Below are positions 18,652-26,854 of a DNA stretch of 64,000 nucleotides, piece after piece. The stretch is taken from positions 3,224,001 through 3,288,000 of the forward strand of contig NZ_CP147913.1 in the NCBI RefSeq assembly GCF_037414475.1, read 5' to 3'. Within the stretch, counting starts at the first letter, position 1. Each line of letters begins with the position of its first letter. Origin of the DNA: Myxococcus stipitatus (GTDB lineage: Bacteria > Myxococcota > Myxococcia > Myxococcales > Myxococcaceae). The notes under the pieces are model-generated. The model searched no databases. It worked only from the letters and a program-made list of their open reading frames with translations, and was not told the DNA's origin. The position numbers and the translations under genes are program-made.

Positions 18652-19587
18652 ATGCCCCTGCGCTTCAAGAACCTCGACGGCTCCGGCCCCCAACCCTTCA
18701 GCACCGTCTTCAAATGGGCCGTCGCCGACAAACTCTCGGGCCGCCGCCGCAAGTCCCCCGACCACGCCCCCGTCCCTCACGTCGCCCCCGACCTCGCCCT
18801 CCTCGCCACGCCCCCCGCCCCCGGTGAAGGCGCCCGCCTCACCTGGCTCGGCCACGCCAGCTGGCTCGTCCAACTCGACGGAATCTCCCTCCTCATCGAC
18901 CCCGTCCTGCGCGACGCCATCAACGTCGTCATCCGCCGCAACGTCCCTCCCGGCGTCCCCATCCACCAGCTCCCCCCCATCGCCGCCAGCCTCGTCTCCC
19001 ACAACCACTACGACCACCTGGACCTCCCCACCCTCACCGATGTCCACGCCCCCATCGTCACCGGCCTCGGCCACACCCCCGTGTTCCGCGGCACCGGCCT
19101 CGCCGTCACCGAACTCGACTGGTGGCACTCCACCCGCGTCGGCCCTGTCACCGTCCACTTCGTCCCCTCCCAACACTGGAGCCGGCGCGGCCTCAACGAC
19201 GCCAATGACATGCTCTGGGGCGGCTTCGTCATCGAAGGCTCCAGCGCACGCCTCTACCACTCCGGCGATACCGCCTGGTTCGACGGCTTCCACGACATCG
19301 GCCAACGCTTCCCCCACCTCGACGCCGCCATGCTCCCCATCGGCGCCTATGACCCCGAATGGTTCATGAGCCGCCAGCACATGAATCCCGAGGAAGCCGT
19401 GCGAGCCTTTGAAGCCCTCCGCGCCCGGGACTTCCTCGCCATGCACTGGGGCACCTTCAAGCTCACCGACGAGCCGCTCGACGAGCCGCCCCGCCGCCTG
19501 GACGCCGAGTGGACCCGCCGGAACTGGCCGCGAGAACACCTCCACGTCCTACCCGTGGGAGGAACTCTCACCGTGCACGCGAGTTGA
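18652..19587 (+). CDS. MBL-fold metal-dependent hydrolase (NAPE-PLD/UlaG-like)
   Basis: A 311-residue metallo-beta-lactamase-fold protein. WLGHASWLV at 65-73 and the dinuclear metal motif SHNHYDHLD (His117, His119, Asp121, His122) are followed by PSQHWSRR, YHSGDT and an AMHWGTF terminal histidine block. This set matches the N-acylphosphatidylethanolamine phospholipase D-like branch. There is no signal peptide, so it is likely cytoplasmic. The natural substrate is not predictable; membrane lipid phosphodiesters are possible by family analogy. The M14 peptidase gene begins about 30 nt later. Confidence 0.9.
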   Translation: MPLRFKNLDGSGPQPFSTVFKWAVADKLSGRRRKSPDHAPVPHVAPDLALLATPPAPGEGARLTWLGHASWLVQLDGISLLIDPVLRDAINVVIRRNVPPGVPIHQLPPIAASLVSHNHYDHLDLPTLTDVHAPIVTGLGHTPVFRGTGLAVTELDWWHSTRVGPVTVHFVPSQHWSRRGLNDANDMLWGGFVIEGSSARLYHSGDTAWFDGFHDIGQRFPHLDAAMLPIGAYDPEWFMSRQHMNPEEAVRAFEALRARDFLAMHWGTFKLTDEPLDEPPRRLDAEWTRRNWPREHLHVLPVGGTLTVHAS

Positions 19588-19614
19588 ATCACAGCGGAGC
19601 CTGTGCTGTGGGAT

Positions 19615-21384
19615 ATGCCCATGCTCCTCGCCACCGCCCTGTCCCTGGCGCTCACCCAGGCGCCACTCCCCCTCACCACCGTCTCCGAGCAGAGCGGCTG
19701 GACACGCACCGGCCGCTACGCCGAGGTCGAATCCCTCTGCCGCGCCTTCCCCAAGGCCTTCCCCGGCAAGGTGCGCTGCGACACGTTCGGCACCACCCCC
19801 GAGGGCCGCCCCATGCTCGCCCTCATCGCCAGCGCGGACGGCACCCTCACCCCCGCCGCCAACGCGAAGAAGAACCGCCCCGTCGTCTTCTTCCAGGGCG
19901 GCATCCACGCGGGCGAAATCGACGGCAAGGACGCGGGCTTCGCGCTGCTGCGCGACTTGCTCTCCGGCAAGACACTCCCCGGCGTCCTGAAGAACGTCAC
20001 CGCCGTCTTCGTCCCCGTCTTCAACGTCGACGGACACGAGCGCTTCGGCCCCAACAACCGCCCCAACCAGGTCGGCCCCGAGGAGATGGGCTGGCGCACC
20101 ACCGCGCAGAACTTCAACCTCAACCGCGACTACGTCAAGGCGGACGCCCCGGAGATGGTGGCCCTGCTGCGCTACCTCAACACCTGGGACGCGCTCATCT
20201 ACGCGGACCTGCACGTCACCGACGGCGCCAAGTTCGAGCCCGATGTCGCCATCAGCATCGAGCCCCAGCAGTCCGGCCCCGCGCCCCTGCGCGCCGCCGG
20301 CGTGAAGCTGGCGCGGGAACTCCTCCAGGAACTGGAGACCCAAGGCCACCAGCCGCTCGACTTCTACCCGGCCTTCATCGAGGACGATGACCCGATGTCC
20401 GGCTTCGCCTACGGCGTGCCCTCCCCGCGCTTCAGCCACGCCTACGCCGCCAGCCACCGCCGCTTCGGCGTCCTCGTGGAGACCCACTCCTGGAAGCCCT
20501 ATGCCCAGCGCGTGAAGGCCACGCGCAACGTCGTCGCGAGCCTCTTGCGGATGGCCGCGCGCGATGGCGCCACGATGCTCGCCGCCGTGAAGGCCGCCGA
20601 CGCGGAGGCCCAGGCGGGCAAGGTGCGCGACGTGGTGCTCGCGTGGAAGCACACCGCGCAGAGCCGCCCCATCGCCTTCCGAGGCTACGCCTACGAGCGC
20701 GGCACCTCGGAGGTCTCCGGCCAGACGTGGATTCGCTACGACGACTCCAAGCCCCAGGTCTGGAACGTGCCCTACTTCGACACGGTGGAGCCCGCGCTCA
20801 CCGTCTCGCTGCCCGCGGGCGGCTACCTGGTGCCCCCCGCGCACGCCGCATGGGTCGCCCAGAAGCTCACCACCCACGGCCTGAGCTTCCAGCGCATCAC
20901 CCGCCCCACGCCCGCAAGCGACGTGGAGGTCTTCCGCGCCACCGAGATGAAATGGGGCGCCTCCTCCAACGAGGGCCACCAGATGCTCTCCATCAAGGGC
21001 GCATGGGAGAAGCAGTCGCAGGCGCTCCCCGCGGGCACGCTGTACATCCCCGTGGCCCAGGCCGGCGTGGAGCTGGTGGCCCACCTGCTGGAGCCCTCCG
21101 GCCCCGACTCGCTGCTCTCCTGGGGCTTCTTCAATCCCCACTTCGAGCAGAAGGAGTACATCGAGGACTACGTGCTGGAGCCCTTCGCGCGGGAGCTGCT
21201 CGCCAAGGACGCCACCGTGAAGGCCGAGTGGGACGCGAAGCTCAAGGACCCCGCCTTCGCCAAGGACGCGCGGGCACGCCTGCGCTTCTTCTATGAGCGC
21301 CACCCCGCTCGTGACACCCAGCTGCGCGTCTACCCCGTCCTGCGCACGGCCACCGCGCCCACGGGCCTCACCGCGGGCCGGTAG
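19615..21384 (+). CDS. M14-family metallocarboxypeptidase, exported
   Basis: A 589-residue protein with a short hydrophobic leader. The M14 zinc site is visible: HAGE (His98, Glu101) and His200 in ADLHVTDG, with NFNLNRDY at 166-173 as the substrate-binding asparagine/arginine block. A long C-terminal region of about 300 residues follows the peptidase core. The ATG at 19615 is preferred; a GTG at 19603 and an ATG at 19621 are alternatives. An exported carboxypeptidase fits the predatory, proteolytic lifestyle of myxobacteria. A strong terminator follows. Confidence 0.88.
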   Translation: MPMLLATALSLALTQAPLPLTTVSEQSGWTRTGRYAEVESLCRAFPKAFPGKVRCDTFGTTPEGRPMLALIASADGTLTPAANAKKNRPVVFFQGGIHAGEIDGKDAGFALLRDLLSGKTLPGVLKNVTAVFVPVFNVDGHERFGPNNRPNQVGPEEMGWRTTAQNFNLNRDYVKADAPEMVALLRYLNTWDALIYADLHVTDGAKFEPDVAISIEPQQSGPAPLRAAGVKLARELLQELETQGHQPLDFYPAFIEDDDPMSGFAYGVPSPRFSHAYAASHRRFGVLVETHSWKPYAQRVKATRNVVASLLRMAARDGATMLAAVKAADAEAQAGKVRDVVLAWKHTAQSRPIAFRGYAYERGTSEVSGQTWIRYDDSKPQVWNVPYFDTVEPALTVSLPAGGYLVPPAHAAWVAQKLTTHGLSFQRITRPTPASDVEVFRATEMKWGASSNEGHQMLSIKGAWEKQSQALPAGTLYIPVAQAGVELVAHLLEPSGPDSLLSWGFFNPHFEQKEYIEDYVLEPFARELLAKDATVKAEWDAKLKDPAFAKDARARLRFFYERHPARDTQLRVYPVLRTATAPTGLTAGR

Positions 21385-21417
21385 CCTCCCGCCCGCGCGG
21401 GCACCTCATGAAACACG

Positions 21418-21455
21418 AAGGCCCCGGCGGCGCGATGCCACCGGGGCCTTCTTTT
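21418..21455. terminator. Strong intrinsic terminator between convergent genes
   Basis: AAGGCCCCGG (21418-21427) and CCGGGGCCTT (21441-21450) form a perfect 10-bp stem followed by CTTTTC. It ends the M14 peptidase transcript and may also serve the leftward gene ending at 21521. Confidence 0.8.
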
Positions 21456-21520
21456 CATCCCTGCATCGCGAGCCGCCGGCCCTCGCGCGCTTCAGCGAGG
21501 ACCGGCGCGGACGTCACGGC

Positions 21521-24500
21521 TCAGCCGATGACGCCTTCACACGCGCAGCTGCTCATGTTGCACACGGTGTTCGCCGGGCAACCACCGCAGTTCGGCTTGC
21601 ACGCGCACGAGCACGAGGCCGCATCCGGCTGTGCCGTGGAGCCACAGCTCAACACCGACGTGTCACACGCGCAGGCGCACACGTTCGGGTCGAACTTGTA
21701 GCCGGGCGCGCACGTCGCCGTCTGGACACACGTGCAGGAGCACGTCGCCGAGTTGCACGACTCGTACGTGTCGCACGCGCCACCGCAGTCCGGCGCGCAC
21801 TTGAAGGCGCACACGTTCACGTCCGTGTCACACACCTGTCCGGGCGCCCCGCCACCACCGCAGTCGGACGGGCACTCGCACTTGTCCGTCACGCGGTTGC
21901 AGACGAGCTGACGCTTGCAGTAGTCCGCCTGGGTCGGGTCGTAGTTCGGGTCCGACTTGCACGGGGGCGGCACGCCGTTGGGGCTCGTCGTGCGGTCGCT
22001 CCAGTAGCGGTAGGACACCGCGGCCTGCGTGTTGTTCGCCTGCGGGCGACAGCCGCCGAAGAACGACAGCGTGCGGTTGATGCCATCCACGTCGAAGCCG
22101 TTCGTCCGGCTGCGCGGCAGGTCCGACGGCGTGGGGCACGTCGCCGGGTTCGCCACCGCCGCCACGGACACCTTCACCGAGGCGCCAATGGGCGGCTGCT
22201 GCGTCTTGTGGCCCACCGCGGCGATGGTGCTGTCCACGATGCCGTTGATGGTCGTGGTGATGGACGCGGAGTTCCGGATGCTGCCCACCACGCCGCCCGT
22301 CGCCTGGATGATGTCCAGGTGCTTCGGGTTGCGGGGGTCTTCCTGGACGTGACACCAGGTCGCCGTGTCGGCCGTCACGCCCTCCAGCGGGCAGATGATG
22401 CCGTGGACCTGGATGACCTGGTTCAGCGGGTTCTTGTTGGCCGGCGTGGTGCCCGTTCCCTTGAAGTACTGCTCGAAGGTCGCGATGCTGTCCGCCGAGT
22501 AGTCGTGCGTGTCCGTCAGGATGACGACCACCACCTTCGCGCCGGGACGGATGCGGTCATCCGCCGACGTGCCATTCGGCACCAGCTTGTCGTTGATGGC
22601 CGCGCGCGCCGCGTCCATCGACCACTCGGAGCCCGAGCCGCTCGTCCCCACCCAGCAGGACTGCGTCGACGGCGAGCACGTGGTGGGATCCGTTCCCGGA
22701 GGAATGGTCACCCCGGAGCACTGTCCGTTGGAGCAGGCGCTGCCGTTCGTGAGCCACGCCTTGAACTGGCTGACGTTGCGGGTGAAGCCGCGCACCACGC
22801 CTCGGTTGACGTGGCTGCTGTTGCTGGACGTGTAGCTGGAGGTCACCATCGCCAGACGCCAGTCCAACGTCGAGTTGGCCAGCTTGTTGGCCACCGCCGT
22901 GGCCGCGTCCGCCAGCGCCAGCTGCGAGTCGGACATGGAGCCGCTGTCGTCCACCACGAACAGGAAGTCCACCACCGCCGTCGGCGCGGTGAACAGCTCG
23001 CACTGCACCGCGTCCGCGTCACCGAACTGCGCCAGCGAGGAGCCACCCGCCGCGTCCGCCAGCGTGAAGAGGCTGCCCGCCTCGTTGTAGCTGGCCGTCG
23101 GAGTGAGGGCCAACACCACCAGCACGCTGTCGTTGGTGCGGTGGACGTACTGCGCCTGGAGCGTGAAGGGCCCCGTCACCCCCGCGGTCCCCGAGAGCGC
23201 GCCGGTGCTGTTGGGCACCAGCGAGCGCACCAGCGTGTTGGTCACCGTCTTCAGGTCGCCGGTGCCCGGCATCGCGTAGCGCGCCGCCAGCGCCGCGTAG
23301 CCATCCCACGTCGTGAAGGTCTGCGAGACATCGCGCGTCGCGGTGTTGAACGACGCGGCGCGGATGCCCGCCTCGTCGCCCGTGGGCGTGGTGGAGTTGC
23401 CCACCACTCCGCGCTTGTACGCAATCATCGTCACCTGCTTGGTGTCGTCCCAGCCGATGACACCCACCGTGGAGCCACCCGCCGTCAGGTAGGTGATGTT
23501 GGCGTCCTTGAAGGTGGCCGGCAGCGCGAGCCGGATGTCCGCGCCGTTCTCCTCCTTGAACGTCACGGGCCGCAGGTTCCCCACGCGGCACGCCTGACCC
23601 GCGGGCGTCCCCGAGGCGCCGTCCGCCGGGTTCTTCGGGTCCAGCTCGTTCGGGTCCACCCGGCCGTTCTGGTTCGCGTCCTCCGCGCCGTCCGGAATGG
23701 TGTCACCGTCCGAGTCCGGGTTCGTCGGGTTCGTGGTGGTGGTCGGGTCCGCATCGCCCGAGTAACCACAGTCCTTGCGCGGCGCCTTGTCCGTCGTCAC
23801 GCCCCGCTCCAGGCCGTCGCGCAGACCGTCGCCGTCGGTGTCCGGGTTCGTCGGGTCGGTCTCGGTGCCGTCCACCTTGCCGTTGCCGTTGGCGTCCTCA
23901 CCCAGGAAGCCGTTGCGGCCCGGGCCGTCCTGCAGGCCGTCACAGTCCGTGTCCGTCAGCCGAGGGTCCGTCTCGCCCGGGTCCACGCGCCCGTTCTTGT
24001 TCTTGTCCTCCACGCCGTCGGGCAGACCGTCACCGTCCGTGTCCGCCTTGTTCTTGTCGGTGCCCGTGGCGACCTCCACCGCGTCGGGGATGCCGTCGAA
24101 GTCCGCGTCCGGAACGGAAGCCGCGCAGTCCGCGACCTTCGGGTCCGTCTCGCCGGGGTCCTTCACGCCGTTGCGGTTGCGGTCCTCGTCACCGTCGCTG
24201 CACCCGTCGCCGTCCGTGTCCGGCTTGAGCGGGTCGGTGCCCATGGTCCGCTCCAGCTTGTCCGACAGGCCGTCTCCGTCCGTGTCGCGCTTGCGCGGGT
24301 CCGTCTCGCCGGGGCTCACCGTGCCGCTCTTGTTGGCGTCCTCCTCACCATCCGGAATGCCATCACCGTCCGAGTCGATGGCGTTCGGGTCCGTCTCTCC
24401 CGGGTCCCTCGCGCCGTTGCGGTTGGTGTCCTCCAGGCCGTCTGGGATTCCGTCCCCGTCGGTGTCTGCCTTCACCGGCGAGGTGCTCGTGGACGGGTCC

Positions 24501-24904
24501 ATGTCCGCGCGGAACGAGCAGTTCGGGTCCACGCTGCTGGTGCGGCCCACCTCCACGCCGTCACGGATTCCGTCGCCGTCCGTGTCACGCAGGCCCGGGT
24601 CCGTCTTCAGCCCATTGGCATAGACATTCGCGAACTCCTCCGCGTCCGTCAGGCCGTCACAGTCCGAGTCCTTGTTGGGGTTGTTGCGGTCATCCACATC
24701 CGTGGGCACCTTGCCCGGGTCGGGATCCGGATCCGGGTCAACTCCCGCATCTTCCTCTTCTTGGCCAGCATCCGAGCCCGCGTCCGAGCCCGCGTCTTCG
24801 GTATAGGACGGTTTGGGATCATCCGGGTCCGACCCACCGCAGCCCGCCAGCAATGACGCTGACATGAGCACGCAGGCGATGAGCCGTGAGAGGGGCGTAC
24901 GCAT
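21521..24904 (-). CDS. Large surface lipoprotein with TSP3 repeats, VWA-like domain and Cys-rich tail
   Basis: A 1127-residue lipoprotein, lipobox LAGC near residue 22. An acidic Asp/Pro-rich linker follows, then about eight calcium-binding thrombospondin type 3 repeats (residues 84-430, DTDGDGxPD pattern). A region of unknown fold comes next. A von Willebrand factor A-like domain has a MIDAS start (DxSGS) near residue 653 and YxADSI further on. The last 150 residues are cysteine-rich with repeated CxCxC clusters. This architecture suggests a calcium-stabilised outer-membrane adhesin or contact protein. The next gene rightward is divergent, and the spacer has a 9-bp inverted repeat close to this start codon. 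Confidence 0.85.
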   Translation of the reverse strand: MRTPLSRLIACVLMSASLLAGCGGSDPDDPKPSYTEDAGSDAGSDAGQEEEDAGVDPDPDPDPGKVPTDVDDRNNPNKDSDCDGLTDAEEFANVYANGLKTDPGLRDTDGDGIRDGVEVGRTSSVDPNCSFRADMDPSTSTSPVKADTDGDGIPDGLEDTNRNGARDPGETDPNAIDSDGDGIPDGEEDANKSGTVSPGETDPRKRDTDGDGLSDKLERTMGTDPLKPDTDGDGCSDGDEDRNRNGVKDPGETDPKVADCAASVPDADFDGIPDAVEVATGTDKNKADTDGDGLPDGVEDKNKNGRVDPGETDPRLTDTDCDGLQDGPGRNGFLGEDANGNGKVDGTETDPTNPDTDGDGLRDGLERGVTTDKAPRKDCGYSGDADPTTTTNPTNPDSDGDTIPDGAEDANQNGRVDPNELDPKNPADGASGTPAGQACRVGNLRPVTFKEENGADIRLALPATFKDANITYLTAGGSTVGVIGWDDTKQVTMIAYKRGVVGNSTTPTGDEAGIRAASFNTATRDVSQTFTTWDGYAALAARYAMPGTGDLKTVTNTLVRSLVPNSTGALSGTAGVTGPFTLQAQYVHRTNDSVLVVLALTPTASYNEAGSLFTLADAAGGSSLAQFGDADAVQCELFTAPTAVVDFLFVVDDSGSMSDSQLALADAATAVANKLANSTLDWRLAMVTSSYTSSNSSHVNRGVVRGFTRNVSQFKAWLTNGSACSNGQCSGVTIPPGTDPTTCSPSTQSCWVGTSGSGSEWSMDAARAAINDKLVPNGTSADDRIRPGAKVVVVILTDTHDYSADSIATFEQYFKGTGTTPANKNPLNQVIQVHGIICPLEGVTADTATWCHVQEDPRNPKHLDIIQATGGVVGSIRNSASITTTINGIVDSTIAAVGHKTQQPPIGASVKVSVAAVANPATCPTPSDLPRSRTNGFDVDGINRTLSFFGGCRPQANNTQAAVSYRYWSDRTTSPNGVPPPCKSDPNYDPTQADYCKRQLVCNRVTDKCECPSDCGGGGAPGQVCDTDVNVCAFKCAPDCGGACDTYESCNSATCSCTCVQTATCAPGYKFDPNVCACACDTSVLSCGSTAQPDAASCSCACKPNCGGCPANTVCNMSSCACEGVIG
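23630..24660 (-). repeat. Degenerate in-gene repeat encoding TSP3 calcium loops
   Basis: A run of imperfect tandem units, each 75-115 nt, built around the codons for DTDGDG-type loops with interspersed ETDP and PNGxxD segments. It is a coding repeat inside the TSP3/VWA lipoprotein gene and a likely site of unit-number variation between strains. Confidence 0.7.
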
Positions 24905-24919
24905 TATTCGACTCCCTGA

Positions 24920-24955
24920 CCCTGACTCCGGGGGGAAATGGGGGGTGAGTCAGGG
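24920..24955. promoter_or_regulatory. Perfect 9-bp inverted repeat in the 5' region of the TSP3/VWA gene
   Basis: CCCTGACTC (24920-24928) and GAGTCAGGG (24947-24955) are perfect complements around an 18-nt purine-rich loop, ending 15 nt before the leftward start codon. The ribosome-binding GGGAG on that strand lies immediately beside the stem. It could be an operator or an RNA hairpin that controls translation. Confidence 0.4.
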
Positions 24956-25125
24956 GGAACCCGAAGTCTATGAAGACCTGAGGGTTTTCGTCAGGCACTA
25001 TTCCCCTGGGTACGAGCCCGAAGTCGCGGTTTGTATGGACTCTGTTCAGTCCCATGAAGGGATTGCGGCCTGGCTGTGAGCAAACAGTGCTCCCGGCCCC
25101 CAGTCCCTCAGCTATCGTCTCTTTC

Positions 25126-25908
25126 GTGCCTGTCTTCGGTCTCGCGGCCTTGTGGAATGGAAGGGCATCACCCGAGCGCGCCGCGGCGGTGGTGGAAGGA
25201 CTTGATGCCCTGCTTCCGTCCGCGCAATCGCTGCAACTCGTCGTGGCGGCGCAGGGAGAGCAGGCGGGCATCGAGCTCAAGGTGGAGGCCCCGGGCTATC
25301 CGCGCGCGGCGGTGGAGCGGCTCGCGGACGAGGTGAAGCGCAGCGGGGGGACCTTCGTGGAGCTTTGGCGTCTGCCCAAGGCGGAGCGCGACTCGTTCCG
25401 CAACGTCACCTTCGCGGGGGGACGGGCCTTTGGAGGCGAAGCACGCGCGGAGGCCTCCCGCCTGCTGGCGCAGCACGTGGGCGCGTTGGCGGCCCTGCCT
25501 CCACCGCCGGGCGCGCCGCCGCCGGCGCCTCCGCCACCGACGATGGAGCAGGACCCTCGCCGGGTGCCGCCCGCGCCGCCTGGCAGTCCCCAGCGCCGGG
25601 GCCGGCGCTTCGCGGTGAGGCTGGAGCTGGAGTTCCGCACCGAGCTGGACTTCGTGCGGGAGCATGCGCTGAACATCTCCAACGGGGGGCTCTTCGTACG
25701 CACCGCGCACCGGCCGCCGCCCGATAGCATCGTCACCGTCGATGTGAAGCTGCCCAATGGAGACCGGCTCCAGGGCGACGCGGTGGTGGTGCACGTGGTG
25801 GATGACCCTTACAGCGGCGGGGTGGGGCTCGCGTTCCTCAGCGACGACGCGTCCTTCTCCCAGACCCTGGACCGTTATCTGGCGAGCCTGGTGGGCGGAG
25901 CGGGGTAG
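25126..25908 (+). CDS. PilZ-domain protein (myxobacterial TIGR02266-type)
   Basis: About 260 residues. A conserved-looking N-terminal domain of some 110 residues is followed by a Pro-rich linker ([13 protein letters not shown]), then a C-terminal PilZ domain with the RRFAVR motif and NISNGG, matching the RxxxR and [D/N]xSxxG c-di-GMP-binding signature. Myxococcus encodes many paralogues of this domain. The start is uncertain: GTG at 25126 gives a natural N-terminus, while an ATG at 25054 adds 24 unlikely residues. The kinase gene begins 3 nt after its stop, so the two probably form an operon linking c-di-GMP and phosphorylation signalling. Confidence 0.8.
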   Translation: MPVFGLAALWNGRASPERAAAVVEGLDALLPSAQSLQLVVAAQGEQAGIELKVEAPGYPRAAVERLADEVKRSGGTFVELWRLPKAERDSFRNVTFAGGRAFGGEARAEASRLLAQHVGALAALPPPPGAPPPAPPPPTMEQDPRRVPPAPPGSPQRRGRRFAVRLELEFRTELDFVREHALNISNGGLFVRTAHRPPPDSIVTVDVKLPNGDRLQGDAVVVHVVDDPYSGGVGLAFLSDDASFSQTLDRYLASLVGGAG

Positions 25909-25911
25909 GGA

Positions 25912-26841
25912 ATGATCCAGCCGGAGGAGCACTGGCCCCGGGACTGTGGCCGCTTCGAGCTGCTCTCACGGCTGGGCCGGGGCGGCATGGCGGAGGTGTT
26001 CCTCGCCCGGGTGAAGGACGGCCCGAGGGAGGGTGAGCACGTGGCCATCAAACGCGTGCGCCCCGAGCGCTCGCGCGATGACGAGGCCCACGAGCAGCTC
26101 CTGCACGAAGCGGAGCTGGCCCGGTGCCTGCGCCACCCTCACATCGTGGGCTTCGTCGAGTACGGCGAGCTGCCCGACGGCGGTTACCTCGCGCTGGAGC
26201 TGGTGGAGGGGCCCGACCTGGGGCGCGTGCTGGCGCAGTGCCGCAGGCGGCGCATCGAGCTGCCCATCGACATCTCCGTGCTCATCGTCCGGCAGGTGCT
26301 GGAGGCGCTCGCCCACGCGCACCAGGCGACCAGCCCCACGGGCCGCCCGTTGGGCGTCGTCCACTGCGACGTGTCTCCGCACAACGTGCTGCTGTCGCGC
26401 ACGGGCGAGGTGAAGCTGGCGGACTTCGGCGTGGCGCGCTCCCGGGCGGGGCTGGCGCTGGATGCACGACGTCTGGGCAAGCAGCACTACCGCTCCCCGG
26501 AGCTGCTCGCGGGCGAGGTCTCCGTGGCGGTGGACCTGTGGGCCACCGCGGTGCTGCTGTACGAGCTGCTGTCGCTGGAGTCGCCCTTCCCCTCGGGCCC
26601 TGGGGACGAGGTCGAGTCCGCCATCCGGGGAGGCCGGGTGCGGCCCGTGAGGCTGCATGTCCCCGAGGTGTCGGACGCACTCGCGCTGGTGCTGGACCGC
26701 GCGCTGGCCCCGCATCCGGCGCAGCGCTTCAGCTCCGCGGAGCAGTTCGCCCGGGCGCTCGCGTCCCTCGCGGATGACCGCGTGGCCACACCGCTGGCCG
26801 TGGCCGCCGTGGTGCGAGGGTTGATGGGCACGGCCGCGTAG
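25912..26841 (+). CDS. Serine/threonine protein kinase, soluble
   Basis: A 309-residue Hanks-type kinase domain with little else: glycine loop LGRGGMAEVF at 21-30, catalytic Lys47 in AIKRV, catalytic loop HCDVSPHN at 151-158 (Asp153, Asn158) and DFG at 171-173. The usual HRDxKPxN reads HCDVSPHN here. The Arg before the catalytic Asp is Cys, so it is a non-RD kinase, and the loop Lys is Ser, as is common in myxobacterial kinases. There is no transmembrane segment or sensor domain. It sits 3 nt behind the PilZ gene and is convergent with sbcC. Confidence 0.92.
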   Translation: MIQPEEHWPRDCGRFELLSRLGRGGMAEVFLARVKDGPREGEHVAIKRVRPERSRDDEAHEQLLHEAELARCLRHPHIVGFVEYGELPDGGYLALELVEGPDLGRVLAQCRRRRIELPIDISVLIVRQVLEALAHAHQATSPTGRPLGVVHCDVSPHNVLLSRTGEVKLADFGVARSRAGLALDARRLGKQHYRSPELLAGEVSVAVDLWATAVLLYELLSLESPFPSGPGDEVESAIRGGRVRPVRLHVPEVSDALALVLDRALAPHPAQRFSSAEQFARALASLADDRVATPLAVAAVVRGLMGTAA

Positions 26842-26854
26842 GGCGCGTGCCCGC

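Noticed and set aside
21293..24856. A rightward open frame of 1187 codons covering the TSP3/VWA gene
   Set aside because: It is antisense to a gene with clear domains, is dominated by Arg, Val and His, has no domain or signal, and arises from the high GC at third codon positions.
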